Source: Purshia tridentata
Taxonomy: Eukaryota; Streptophyta; Magnoliopsida; Rosales; Rosaceae
Reading direction: 5' to 3'
DNA: 38,804 nt
NCBI GenBank assembly: GCA_003254885.1
Contig: QANT01007404.1
Coordinates: forward strand, 1 to 38,804
Shown here: in pieces, positions 19,653 to 30,800 of the stretch
Numbering within the stretch: position 1 is the stretch's first letter
Layout: each line of letters opens with the position of its first letter
The notes under the pieces: generated by a model
The model's input: the letters and a program-made list of their open reading frames with translations, nothing else
What the model was told of the DNA's origin: nothing
Databases searched by the model: none
Program-made: the position numbers and the translations under genes

Positions 19653-22600
19653 ATGGCTGAACATGCAGTAGTGCATCCTCAACAACTCCTGCTACTTGTG
19701 GCAATCATCATCTACTTCACAGCAAAAGCAGCATCTGGACAACCCAAGCCTGGCTGCGCAGCCACCTGTGGCAATGTTAGAATCCCCTACCCTTTTGGCA
19801 CAACTCCCACCTGTTCCTTTGACAACTCTTTTGTTCTCAATTGCAATGATACTAAAAATGGTCAAAAATCATTATTCTTGCCAACAAGCAACGCAAGCAT
19901 CCTCGACATATCACTAACAGATCACGAATTGCGAGTCTCAGGCTCCATATCCCACGACTGTTACACGTACAACAAATCGGGCAATCTTACGAGCAGTAAC
20001 ACTTCATGGCCTTTCATATTGCTCACCTCCTCCCAGTTTCCTATCTCAGCTAACCGCAACAGATTCACTGCTGTTGGCTGTGACACTGTTGGGGTTATTG
20101 GAAGCTCAATCCCGCGAAACATCTCACTTGGATGCACATCATTATGTAGCAAAATTGAGGATGTTAAGAATGGGACTTGCTCTGGCCTTGGCTGTTGCCA
20201 ATTATCTATCCCAGAAAATATAATAGATTATGCTGCTGTTACTGTTAGCTTGAAAAATCATTCTGAGGTTAGAAGCTTCAATCCATGTGGATATGGTTTC
20301 CTTGCAGAAGTAGGTGCCTTCAACTTTTCCTCCTTAGATCTTCTAAACTTCCAGAACAGAAAGAGTGTCCCTGTGGTGCTCAATTGGGCGGTTGGGAATG
20401 GGAACCACACATGCCAAGAAGCTAAAAATAGTAACAGCACCACTACTTATGCGTGTCAGTCAAACTACAGTGACTGTTACGAATCAAACAACGGGCCTGG
20501 GTATATCTGCAATTGCAGCAAAGGTTATGGAGGAAACCCTTACCTTGTTGATGGTTGTCAAGGTATTAATTACCTAATTAATTAGTATATGCCATCTAAA
20601 CTACTCTTTTAGCCTCTACTATGCAATTTTCATATGCCATATGTCGTGTGTATTAGTATTACTATAAATTTAACATGCGCTACGTAATTGATCTTGTTTT
20701 ATTAAAATTGTGACGGATTTTGCATGGTTTGTTAATTTCAGATATTAACGAGTGCGAGATCTTAAACCCTTGCATTAGCGTAGCCACATGCAACAATACT
20801 CCCGGAAGCTTTAATTGCTTGTGTCCAAAGGGACAACATGGAGATGGGAAGAGAAATGGAGCAGGTTGCAGCCAACAAGATAAACGTAGCTCTCAATCTC
20901 TAACACTTGCTATTGCATTGGGTAAGTACAATATTTAATATTAATGGTTCTTAATTATATTTTAGTCATATTGGAATTACTTAATACATATTATATGGAT
21001 TAGTCAAACCAGCCCCTTGAACACGCATTCCGTGTGTCAATTTATTTTTCATTTTATTGAGCATATATATTTTTATTTTATAGAGAATATAAATATAAAC
21101 TCAAGAAAAATCATACATTTTAAATTGGGGAGGATCCGTGGCATTACATCTTTTACACAAGTTTTTAATAAGACTTACTCCATATAAGATTTTAATGATC
21201 CAAATCGTCTATTTTTAGATCTTTATTAAAAAATTATCTTTAAAAAAAATTAAGTAAATTAAAAATAATTTACCTACAAATATTAAATGGTCAATAATAT
21301 GAACACGGACTAGGATCCTCTGCCAGGTTGTTCCCTCCCAGAGTGTACTAGACTTTTAGTTTTGACCCTTACATCTCTATTGAAAAAATCATATGGTAAA
21401 GATTGTGTGATATGTGTAATAAACCATTTTCTTTATTTTTCTCACCACCAAGCACAACTTTAATGATTTATCAAAAGGGAAAAAGAAGAAAATAAATAAA
21501 CTTCAGGTACCCCTTTCTCCCATCGTCTTCCACCTTCCCCCACCATCTTCACCCTCCTTCCTTGTGCCATAGCCATGGCCTGCCACTACTCCAACCCACT
21601 CTCTCATTACTCAGTCGCCCACAAATCTTTATTTATTTCTTGTTCTTACCTCATGGGTATTTACCCTCCTTCCATTGTTAAAAACTTAAGATCTGCCATT
21701 GCTTTAACGCATTCAGCCTTAACAAATTTTGAGTTTATTTTTATTACCATCTTCCAAATCGTAGACAGATTCCTACCTCCTAGCCTTTCGTTTGTTTTGT
21801 TTTCATTCTATACGTTTGATTAGTTCTGGTTCTACTGGTCTTCCCAAGGCCATAGTAGCACTTTATATACAACTGCTCTTCTGTCGATAACACTAATTTC
21901 ATCTTGTTCTTACCTCATGGGTATTTACCCTCCTTCTATGGTTAAAAACTTAAGATCTGCCATTGCTTTAACGCATTCAGCCTTAACAAATCTTGAGTTT
22001 ATTTTTATTACCATCTTCCAAATCGTAGACAGATTCCTACCTCCTAGCCCTTCGTTTGTTTTGTTTTCATTCTATACGTTTGATTAGTTCTGGTTCTACT
22101 GGTCTTCCCAAGGCCACAGTAGCACTTTGTATACAACTGCTCTTCTGTCGATAACACTAATTTCTCATTAGCTATTGGAATTGAAACTAACCAACTGTTC
22201 AAATTATTAGTTTAAAAGCCAATCTCCCTTATTATCTAGGCTTACCCATTAATTGTTTTCAAAAAAGAGACCCAACACAAATTTTTCAGCCAAACACAAG
22301 GATTCTCGCACCAATGATTGTCGTCACAAAAACTCACTTTAGCAAAATCCCTTCCTTCATCAGAAGCGCAGACAAGCTTTGGTGTATATGTGGGGATATT
22401 TGCCCGTAGCCTCGTCGGAGAAATTAAAGGTTGTGGATGATGGGAGAGATGAGAGAGTGGGATGGAGTAGTGGCAGGTAGGCCATGGCAGATCTGCCATG
22501 GCACAAGGAAGGAGGGTGAAGACGGTTGGGGAAGGTGGAAGAGGATGGGAGAAATGGGTACCTAAAGTTTATTTATTTTCTTCTTTTTTTCTTTTGATAA

Positions 22601-24144
22601 ATCATTAAAGTTGGTGCATGTGGTGAGAAAAATAAAGAAAATAGTTTATTAAACATAACACACAATCTTAACCATAGGATCTTTTCAATAGAGATCTAAG
22701 GGTCAAAATTAAAAGTCTGGTACCCTCTGGTAGGGATTAACCTGGTAGAGGATCTGGGTCCAATAAACACTTGGTGCTAACCGTTTAATTTTATATGGTA
22801 AATGATTTTCGATTTACGTAATTTTTTGCAAAGATAATTCCTTAATAGAGACTTAGCTAAAAAATATATCACTGTTCGAATCGTTAAAATTCTATATGAA
22901 ATGAGTTCTATTAGAAACATGTCTAAAAAATAAGATGTCATGGATCCTTCTCCTTTTAAATCTTCAATCACATCTAAAGGATTTTCATTAGAGCAACAAC
23001 ATAAAATGCAATAAAGAAAAGGAATAGAGAGAGAAGGAACAAAAATTAAACATGGCATGGGAATGAATCAATTTTATAAAAGTAAATGCATAATTTTGAG
23101 TCTTTGACAGCAAATAGCAATTGATAATAATTTAGTAGGGCTTCTTTTTAAATACTATATTTTAGTCATATTGAAATTAATTAATACATATTATATGTAT
23201 TGATCCAATTGCAAGTAAGAAAATTAAGTGTTAGTCAGTCAAGTAGATCAACCTCAGAATGTGTTATGATGATACTACGCAATCATTGACTCAGCCTTTG
23301 GCCCAAAAAATTTTGTGTGTGACGTAACACAAGCACACTAAACACGGCGTACGACTATTTTTAAATTATAAATGTATACAATCATTAAGGATAATGATTC
23401 CATTCACTTATGCATTAACCACGTTTATATATATAATAATGAAACCTTTCTCAATCTCAAACGACTTTCAGCCACTGCCCTCTTTCGTCAAGGTTTCCTA
23501 TAACACCGATACATATATGCAGATTAATATATATGAAAGTCCAGCACTTGAAAATATACAATTATATGCATAACATAATCGTATAATTAATTAATATTTA
23601 ACTAAATCAAAGTAATAAAACAAGGTTTGTATACATTTGTAGAGAAGCCAATTAAGGGTCGGATTAATATATAGCTAGCAAACACAAACATCATTATCTT
23701 CTTCACTGAATTGTCAACTTTTCAAGTTTTCATCTCGTCACTTTTTTTCTTCTTCTACAGAGAAATAAATCAAACCATTAATTGACCTATTATTATAATC
23801 ATAATCTATTGTTTCACTCTTACCTCCCGAGCTGTGATTCCAAGACCTTGTGGACGTCTTCTTATCATATGGCAGTAGTCAATTAAAGTTTTGCTATGTT
23901 ATTTTAAATTTTATGTTTCAAAAGCATTACAAGCTAGTTATTGATCTAATGATAGTTCTCTTCATTTTTTCAGACATACCTTGAATTCAAATCTCCGGCC
24001 TAGCTATATCCTAAATTAAACAAAAAACATATCAAAAACATACATAAGGCAAAAACAAGCATTTTTTTTTCTATTGATGAGGCATTTAGATCGTGGTCCA
24101 GGAAAAAAAAAATCATTGCCACGCCTAGCTTAAAGAGATGAAAC

Positions 24145-24199
<55 letters not shown>

Positions 24200-25777
24200 N
24201 TATATATGCTCCATTTTTCTTCATGAAACACTTGTTCAAGGCCTTAGGTAATTAAAATAAAAACAATTAAAATTACGGTTTTTTTTTTATGGTCAAATTA
24301 CAAATTGCTTGTGTAATGAAACACTTGTTCAAGGCCTTAGGTAATTAAAAGAAAAACAATTAAAATTACGGTTTTTTTTTATGGTCAAATTACAAATTGC
24401 TTGTGTCAAAATTAGATATTACTAATTAATCCATTGTACTGCCTTTTTTCTTAATTTATTGGAGGTTGGGGGTAACAGTTTTTTTCATAAGTTTCTCGAT
24501 TTCTCTTCTTACTCTTGGCAGGAATTTGCATAGGCCTTTTGGTGCTACTTATAGGAGGTTCTTGGGTTTATTGGGGCATAAGGAAAAGAAAACTCGTCCA
24601 ACTCAAAGAAAACTTCTTTCAACAGAATGGTGGCATATTGTTACAACAACAACTCTCTAGTCAGAGAGGAATATCGACAGAAATGACCAAAATTTTTACT
24701 GCCGAGGAGCTCAAAAAGGCCACCAATAATTACGACGAGACTAAGGTACTTGGCCAAGGAGGCAATGGAACAGTGTACAAGGGAGTGTTACATGATAACA
24801 AAGTGGTTGCAATTAAAAAGTCAAAGATTTGTGATCAAAGCCAAATCGAACAATTTATTAATGAGGTAGTTGTGCTTTCCCAAATCAACCATCGCAATGT
24901 GGTCAGGCTTTTAGGTTGTTGTTTGGAGACTGAAGTACCCTTACTTGTTTACGAGTTCATCACAAACGGGACTCTTTCAAGTCATATACACAGTAAAGAT
25001 CAACAGTTCTCCTCACTTTCATGGGAAATGCGTCTGAAAATTGCAACAGAAACTGCAGGAGCACTTGCATACTTGCACTCTGCAACTTATATGCCTATCA
25101 TACACAGAGATGTGAAGACTACCAATATTCTATTGGATGATAGTTATACAGCAAAAGTTGCTGACTTTGGAGCTTCAAGGCTTATTCCTATTGATAAAGC
25201 TCAATTAACCACTTTAGTGCAAGGTACACTTGGATACTTAGACCCAGAATACTTCCATAGTAGCCAACTGACTGAAAAGAGTGATGTTTATAGTTTTGGA
25301 GTTGTTCTCGCAGAGCTACTAACAGGTAAGCATGCACTTTCTTTTGAGAGGTCTGAGACTGAAAGAAATCTAGCAATTTACTTTGTTTCTTCCATCAAAG
25401 ATGATCGGTTACTTGAAATTCTTGACGATCGTGTGGTTGTCAATGACTCTGAGAAAAAGATGATGATGAAGAAAGTAAAGGAAGTTGCTAGCCTTGCAAG
25501 AAGGTGTTTGAAGGTGAGAGGAGAAGACAGGCCTAGCATGAAGGAAGTGGCAGCAGAGCTAGAAGGATTAATTAATATGGGGAAGCACCAACGGGAAAAT
25601 GATGGGTTTTGTTCGGAAGAGACTCAACACTTGCTCAAACCTTCTGAGCCGGCTGCTAGTTATGTTGGTGGTCAGGATGAACATGGCGGTAGTTGCACTG
25701 ACACTACTACTACTACTACTACAGGATATGGAAGCAGGGAAAGCCATATAATAATGCCATATGATGATGGGCGGTAA
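19653..25777 (+). CDS. Wall-associated receptor kinase (WAK family), three exons
   Basis: Exons 19653-20562, 20742-20921 and 24522-25777; phases join (CAAG|AT and G|GA) to give 781 residues. Residues 1 to about 29 are a signal peptide. A GUB_WAK galacturonan-binding domain follows ([16 protein letters not shown], later CSGLGCC). EGF-type modules come next ([15 protein letters not shown], then [29 protein letters not shown]). A membrane helix spans about 365-381. The cytoplasmic kinase has [11 protein letters not shown], the ATP lysine in VAIKK (about 462), [11 protein letters not shown] (about 558), DFGAS (578) and a YLDPEYF loop. All catalytic residues are present and it is an RD kinase. WAKs sense pectin fragments and the wall at the plasma membrane. 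The three-exon layout is standard, but intron 2 (3.6 kb) is swollen by repeats. Confidence 0.95.
21126..22953. mobile_element. 1.8-kb long-arm inverted repeat element in WAK intron 2
   Basis: Arms of about 500 bp (left about 21126-21625, right about 22435-22953) align in inverse orientation throughout, from the GGATCC-bearing tips to an inner 'ccatggcc...gccactactcc' block. The element is flanked on both sides by TTTTAAAT (21118-21125 and 22954-22961), an apparent 8-bp target-site duplication. Eight base pairs suggest hAT-type transposition, though arms this long are unusual for that group. No transposase frame is inside. Confidence 0.8.
21639..22165. repeat. 264-bp tandem duplication inside the inverted-repeat loop
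   Basis: Two nearly identical copies, from 'cttgttcttacctcatggg' at 21639 and at 21903 to 'cgataacactaatttc'. Only a handful of substitutions separate them, so the duplication is recent. Each copy contains CTAACTTAAG-like AT-rich and pyrimidine-rich sequence and no gene that I recognise. Confidence 0.85.
24146..24410. repeat. Poly-T gap and 96-bp tandem duplication in WAK intron 2
   Basis: A T run of about 50 bases ending in an N (about 24148-24200) is probably an assembly uncertainty. Just after it, a unit starting 'atgaaacacttgttcaagg' at about 24222 is repeated from about 24318 with one or two differences, through 'caaattgcttgtgt'. Confidence 0.75.
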
Positions 25778-25794
25778 TTTATTCGATCACAGTT

Positions 25795-26620
25795 TGATAG
25801 TTTAATGACTTTTAATTTGTTTAATTTTGTATAAAGATGATATTTAAATATAAACTTAAATAATAGATGGTTTGGATTGTTAAAATACTATATAAAATGT
25901 GCCCATGAAAAATTCCTTAAATATTTAAAATTATTTGAGGGATTATTCAATGGGAAAGGACTATGTATGTAGATATATATATGTGTGTGTGTGAATCAAA
26001 TTAATGTTAATTTCTTGTTGATTATTAACTTATGGGGGTAATTTGGCAATAAATGTAAGTGCTAAAGCTACATATATATATGCTGGGAAGACCAGCTGTG
26101 TGCAAATTAAGTACGTACTATGTACATGTTTCATTTTTTAGGTTAATTAGTTTAAGTTATTTAGAGTGTTAGGCATTTATTTGTATACCAAATTTCTTGC
26201 ATTTTGATTAGAAACTGTCGGTTAATTCCCCACTTTAGCCCTTAAGCTATATAGATTGCCCTTGGGCCATTTAATTACCCCCACCCACACAGTCTGCCCC
26301 TTATCACTATCAGTACCGTTTTTTGTCTTCTTTCAACGTGTCTTCTCCCTCTTAAACTCTCCACGACCTTCTTATGACTCTCTCACTTTGTCTTCAAGAA
26401 AGATATAACTCAAATATGGACAAAAATGACGTTGCAAAACACAGTTGGCGCCTTGCATGCAACTCTGAAAACTTATCTAAGTTGCATGGTGCATTAGTTA
26501 CATGCAACTCTGAAATGAGAGAAATGTGTGCATAAACTTAAAAATGAGATAAATGGATGGAAAAGTTTTTCTAGACAAACAAAATATATGTACGTTTTAA
26601 TGTCCTATATATACTTACGA
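25795..26620. other. Intergenic DNA with half a MITE
   Basis: 25830-25970 resembles one half of the TIR element at 10447 (a 'gatgatatttaaata' region, 'actatataaaatg' and a 'gagggattattcaatggga' tip). Beyond it are AT and GT microsatellites near 25974-25993 and unassigned sequence. From about 26490 the DNA is the duplicated promoter region of the GA3ox genes. Confidence 0.5.
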
Positions 26621-26663
26621 ATTGCATTATTTCCCACTCACACCTCTCTCTCTCTCACAAACT
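26490..26663 (+). promoter_or_regulatory. GA3ox copy 1 promoter and leader
   Basis: Nearly identical to 35312-35502 before the second copy. Both share 'acatgcaactc', a TATATATA box (about 26606-26612 here, 35441-35448 there), a CT-rich leader and the same start context. Confidence 0.6.
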
Positions 26664-27157
26664 ATGCCTGCAAGCTCAAGCCTCTCTGATGCTGATACTG
26701 CTAAATCCCACCATTCAAATCTCCCCCAGGAAATCCCAGACTTCAACTCGCTACACGAGTTACCGGGGTCATACACGTGGACAAACCTCAACGATGAGTA
26801 TCCGTCTCTCGACCCATCATCATCACAGTCTGCTGTTCCGGTCATCAACCTCGCCGGCCCCGACGCCCCCCAACTCATAGGCCATGCTTGTAGAACTTGG
26901 GGCGCGTTCCAAGTCACAAACCATGGGGTCCCAGACAAGGTTGTTGATGACATGGAGTTTGCTGTTCGAAGCCTTTTCTGTCTACCAACACAACAGAAGC
27001 TCAAAGCTGCCCGCTCCCCTGATGGCATGTCTGGTTATGGCTTCCACCGCTTGAATGCCCACCTCCAAAAGCTCACCTGGTCTGAGAGCTTCACCATTGC
27101 TGGCTCCCCTCTTGAACAGTTTCGTCAACTTTGGCCGCATGATTACACCAAATTCTG

Positions 27158-27158
27158 G

Positions 27159-27194
<36 letters not shown>

Positions 27195-27195
27195 T
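27158..27195. repeat. TA microsatellite at the start of the GA3ox intron
   Basis: A (TA)n run begins at the exon 1 donor. The second paralogue has only a short version at the same place. Confidence 0.7.
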
Positions 27196-27516
27196 CTTCA
27201 CACTACTCACAGCTCGGTCATTGGTGTGATAATATTCAAAAGAATTTATTTCATTGCCAAAATAGCATCTTTGTTTTGCATTAAACAATTGCTACAAAAG
27301 ATATGAACAATAATTATCCTTTATTAGTTGTACCGAAAATGGTGACAATTAAATAATAGAAACTAAAGTGTTTCAATTTTAATAAAAAAAATTTGTTTAT
27401 TAAAAAATAAAGACTAAAGTGTCCAATTACAAATTTTTCTGTGTAATTAATAGGGATGAATATTGTCTATTTTTTTTATAGTGAATAATTGATTTTTTTT
27501 TTTTCAGCTGTATTTT

Positions 27517-27722
27517 CGAAGAATATAAGAAAGAGATGAAAAGACTTTCAGAATGGCTGATGTTGCTAATGCTCGACTCATTAGGCTTATCCAAGGAAGA
27601 CGCCAAATGGGATGGTCCACGAAGAATATAAGAAAGAGATGAAAAGACTTTCAGGATGGCTGATGTTGCTAATGCTCGACTCATTAGGCTTATCCAAGGA
27701 GGACGCCAACTGGGGTGGTCCA
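27517..27722. repeat. 103-bp tandem duplication in GA3ox copy 1 exon 2
   Basis: Copies 27517-27619 and 27620-27722 differ at only a few positions (for example TCAGAATGG/TCAGGATGG). The second GA3ox gene has one copy, so the single form is ancestral. Confidence 0.92.
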
Positions 27723-28208
27723 AAAGGTGAACTGGAAGATGACTCAAACGCCTTACAATTGATTCAATTGAATTCTTACCCGACTTGTCCGGATCCAGAT
27801 CGGGCCGTGGGTCTATCTCAACATACGGATCCAAGCATCTTCAATATCCTTCACCAAAGCAACACTAGTGGCTTGCAAGTTCTCAAAGAGGGCACTGGGT
27901 GGCTCACGATTCCACCAACCCCAGGCGCTTTGGTGGTCAACCTTGGTGACCTCATTCAACTATTAACTAACGGGCTGTACCCGAGTGTAATCCACCGGGC
28001 AATGGTAAACCGAACCCAACATCGTCTCTCAATTGCTTACTTATACTCACCACCGAATAGTGCCCAAATCGCACCCCTACCAAAGTTGGTAGACCCAAGT
28101 CACCCACCCCTCTACTCGCCAATCACTTGGAATGAGTACCTTGGCATGAGGGCCAAACTTAACGACAAGGCACTTTCATCACTTCGGCTTTCTGCTCCTC
28201 CAAATTAG

Positions 28209-28848
28209 TCGACGTAAATGATCATAAATTAATATGTAGAAGTCGACTAGAGAAATAAATATTTTACTACATAAAATTGTAATTTTAAATTTGAACATTT
28301 GGTCTTGACCTTTACAATCTTTCATAATTAGGAAAAGCTCATTGACATTGCCCTTTTATTAATTATTATTTAGAGTCTATGTGCCATGTGTCGGCACCTT
28401 CGCGCATGAGCCACATGTCAACCTAAAAATTTTAAGGTAGATTTGTTCTATTATAAACTATTTTGTTTAAGATATTAAAAAATAAACAAAACTAAACATA
28501 CTAGTTGTTTGACATGAATATTACATACCCAAGGATCGATAAGTAAAAAGGAATTGAAAACAAACCAGAAGTTGTAGTTTCTTAAACACCACTCGATTTA
28601 CTAGTATCTCCCAAAAGCAAACCAATCGAAGTTTTCATGTTTTGAATTCAAATTTGTTTTACCACCCAAAACTTTTTTTTAATCTCACTTTACCACCTAT
28701 AAGAATTTGTCCAACTTAACCACCTGCAAGTCAGTCATTTGTCCCACATATATACTTTGCTTTATTACGTCCACTTCGTCTTATTTTACGTCCAAAATAC
28801 TGCCGTGGCATGGGCTCACTGGTATTTTCGCACACTTGGATGGATAAC
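28209..28848. other. GA3ox 3' flank, duplicated downstream of copy 2
   Basis: 28210-28680 aligns with 37087-37600 (for example 'tcttaaacaccactcgattt' and 'gttttcatgttttga'). The duplicated unit therefore runs from about 170 bp upstream to about 480 bp downstream of the gene. Confidence 0.65.
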
Positions 28849-29270
28849 AAGCATTACAAGAAAAAATAGCTTAGGAGACGAAATCCAAAGTCAGATTTCG
28901 TGGCCTAAACTGCGTCACTTAAGATCTTGGGTGACAAAATCATCACTTTGTGACCTAAAGTACTATTGGGAGATGAACTAGATGATAATTTCATCTCAAA
29001 TGTTGATTTCGTCGCCCAATAGTACTTTAGGAGATGAAATAATGATTAATTTCGTTGAAGGTACCTTTGCGAGACAAACCAAATTTGGACGACGAAATGA
29101 TGTGATGAGATCATCATTTCATCGCCTAAGGTGTTTAATTTTTTAAATTTGTTTTATATTTATTTAAGCTTTTTATCCAAAAACTATATATAAAACGAAA
29201 TGTATTAATAAATTTATATTAACACAAAGTAGCAAGAATTTAATATTAACATTCCATAATTATACACATC

Positions 29271-29276
<6 letters not shown>

Positions 29277-29310
<34 letters not shown>
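29277..29310. repeat. AT microsatellite
   Basis: About 16 uninterrupted AT units. Confidence 0.8.
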
Positions 29311-29311
<1 letters not shown>

Positions 29312-29713
29312 ATACAAACGATAAGTAATGACCCTAGTGGTCAATCTATCCTAAGCCGGCAACGTTGTCGTCATCCAAGTTTGGCAGCGGATGCTGAAAG
29401 TTTGGCAAGACAAACCATGGTAACATTGTGGCCATCGGGCAAGGTAACATTGTGGCCAGCTAGTAGAACACCTTTTGCATTTCACTCCTACCTATCTAAC
29501 GAGCCGCTCTCTCGGCATGTAGCTCCTCCTTCAACTAATGCGCACACTTGAGCAGACAGGTCGACGACGATTATAGATGGCTGAGAAGAAGATCGACGAA
29601 GAAGGAGGAGGCCCTGATGTCACGAACTCGACTTTATCCCATGCTGCTGAGTTGCCTACTGAGCCAACACTCAATGAGTCCGTCAAAATACGAAGGTCGA
29701 TATCAAGATCAAG

Positions 29714-30279
29714 CAGTGGCGGATTCAGGATTTTTAATTCGAGGGGTCAATGTTAAATATATCTTTTTAGTCGACGCCGCGAAGCGGTAGCGAAAGTTTT
29801 TAAGAACCCCCTAAATTTGGGATTTATATGCAACAATAGAGCAGTCCTTCAGTCAAGGTCAACTCTAACTTTTGAAAGGCTCGGGCTAAAAACAAATATA
29901 TATACGAATTTTGAGTTCATTCATAATAAGCATGTGAATTAAAAACATTTCAACCTATATGGCAATCCAATTTTGAACTTAAGCCTATATATAATAAGCT
30001 CAATCCACAAGTTTAAACAAAACTCACAGTATGTCAGCAATGGCCAGACTAAAAAAGATAAAAAAAAAAAAAAGCAGAACAGATTGATGGCTGGCATAGG
30101 AGAAGAACAGAGGAGAAAAAAATGAGGGCTTGGAAGGAGAGGTCGTCGTCCGGCATTGAGGGGTCACCGTCTCAAGTTTTAAGGGGTCATCGTCCATATG
30201 GAGAGGTGGTCAACGACTAGATGGTTTGACGGTTGGGGGGTCGCCCGACCCCTCAAGGTTATAGGTGGATCCGCCACTG
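29714..30279. mobile_element. 566-bp non-autonomous hAT-type element with perfect 8-bp TSD
   Basis: The tips are CAGTGGCGGATTCAGGA on the left and, inverted, CAGTGGCGGATCCACC on the right. Flanks on both sides are AGATCAAG (29706-29713 and 30280-30287), an exact 8-bp target-site duplication as made by hAT transposases. No transposase inside. It interrupts older repeat sequence (29330-29713 and 30288-30390) that continues across it. Confidence 0.88.
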
Positions 30280-30800
30280 AGATCAAGTACTGGGATCGAC
30301 TCAAACGAAGTATCCGAAGGGAGCCATATAGCAGGGGCATATAAGTCCTTTCGCACACTTGGACCATTACCACAACCACCTGACAAATAAGTGACACTCC
30401 TACTTTTCCTCATTAATTTATTTTTTTACCACTATTTTCATAGTTCTTAATATTTGTTGTCAACAAAAAATAATTCACAAATTTGTTCATCAAATAATTA
30501 ACATGACTATAATTTGGCTAAATATCCAAACAATAGTAAGAACAAAAAGGAACATGTGTACACATGCCAAACAAGAGGGAGACCTGGACTAGATAGGAAT
30601 TCCAATTAAATATAACCCTAGACACAAACCAAAAGCAGCCTATCTTTTCTTCAAAACTAGTACTTTTTTAACTTTTGGAACCCTCCACATATCTATAAAT
30701 TAAGTGAACATTTAGGTGATGTGTGCACAGATGAAAGCTCTTATATATAGTGTGTTTAGGTGTTTAGCTCTAAGAAGATATAATAATTGGGATGTGTATA

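Larger units (their letters stand above)
26664..28208 (+). pseudogene. GA3ox: Gibberellin 3-beta-dioxygenase (GA3ox) copy 1, frameshifted by a 103-bp duplication
   Basis: Exon 1 is 26664-27157 and exon 2 is 27508-28208, with a TTTTTCAG acceptor. The family turns GA9/GA20 into bioactive GA4/GA1 using iron and 2-oxoglutarate. Exon 1 encodes the conserved WGAFQVTNHGVP, KLKAARSPDGMSGYG and FRQLWPHDYTKF. Exon 2 has the iron ligands (QHTD, VIHRA) and the 2-oxoglutarate pair (RLS). But 27517-27619 is repeated at 27620-27722. Since 103 is not a multiple of three, the spliced frame hits TAA at 27629, leaving about 205 residues without the metal site. Without the extra copy the protein would be 363 residues. 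The simple splice options that I checked do not rescue the frame. Downstream sequence remains well conserved, so the damage is recent. Confidence 0.9.

Noticed and set aside
21575..22499. Short open frames (82 and 85 codons) inside the WAK intron element
   Set aside because: They lie in the two inverted arms and the tandem loop units and share no known domain.
24000..24239. Minus-strand frame with a long lysine run
   Set aside because: It is only the poly-T/N tract of the WAK intron read backwards.
27612..28208. 198-codon GA3ox exon 2 frame as a separate gene
   Set aside because: It is the second exon of GA3ox copy 1, appearing separate only because of the 103-bp duplication; its apparent ATG lies in the duplicated segment.
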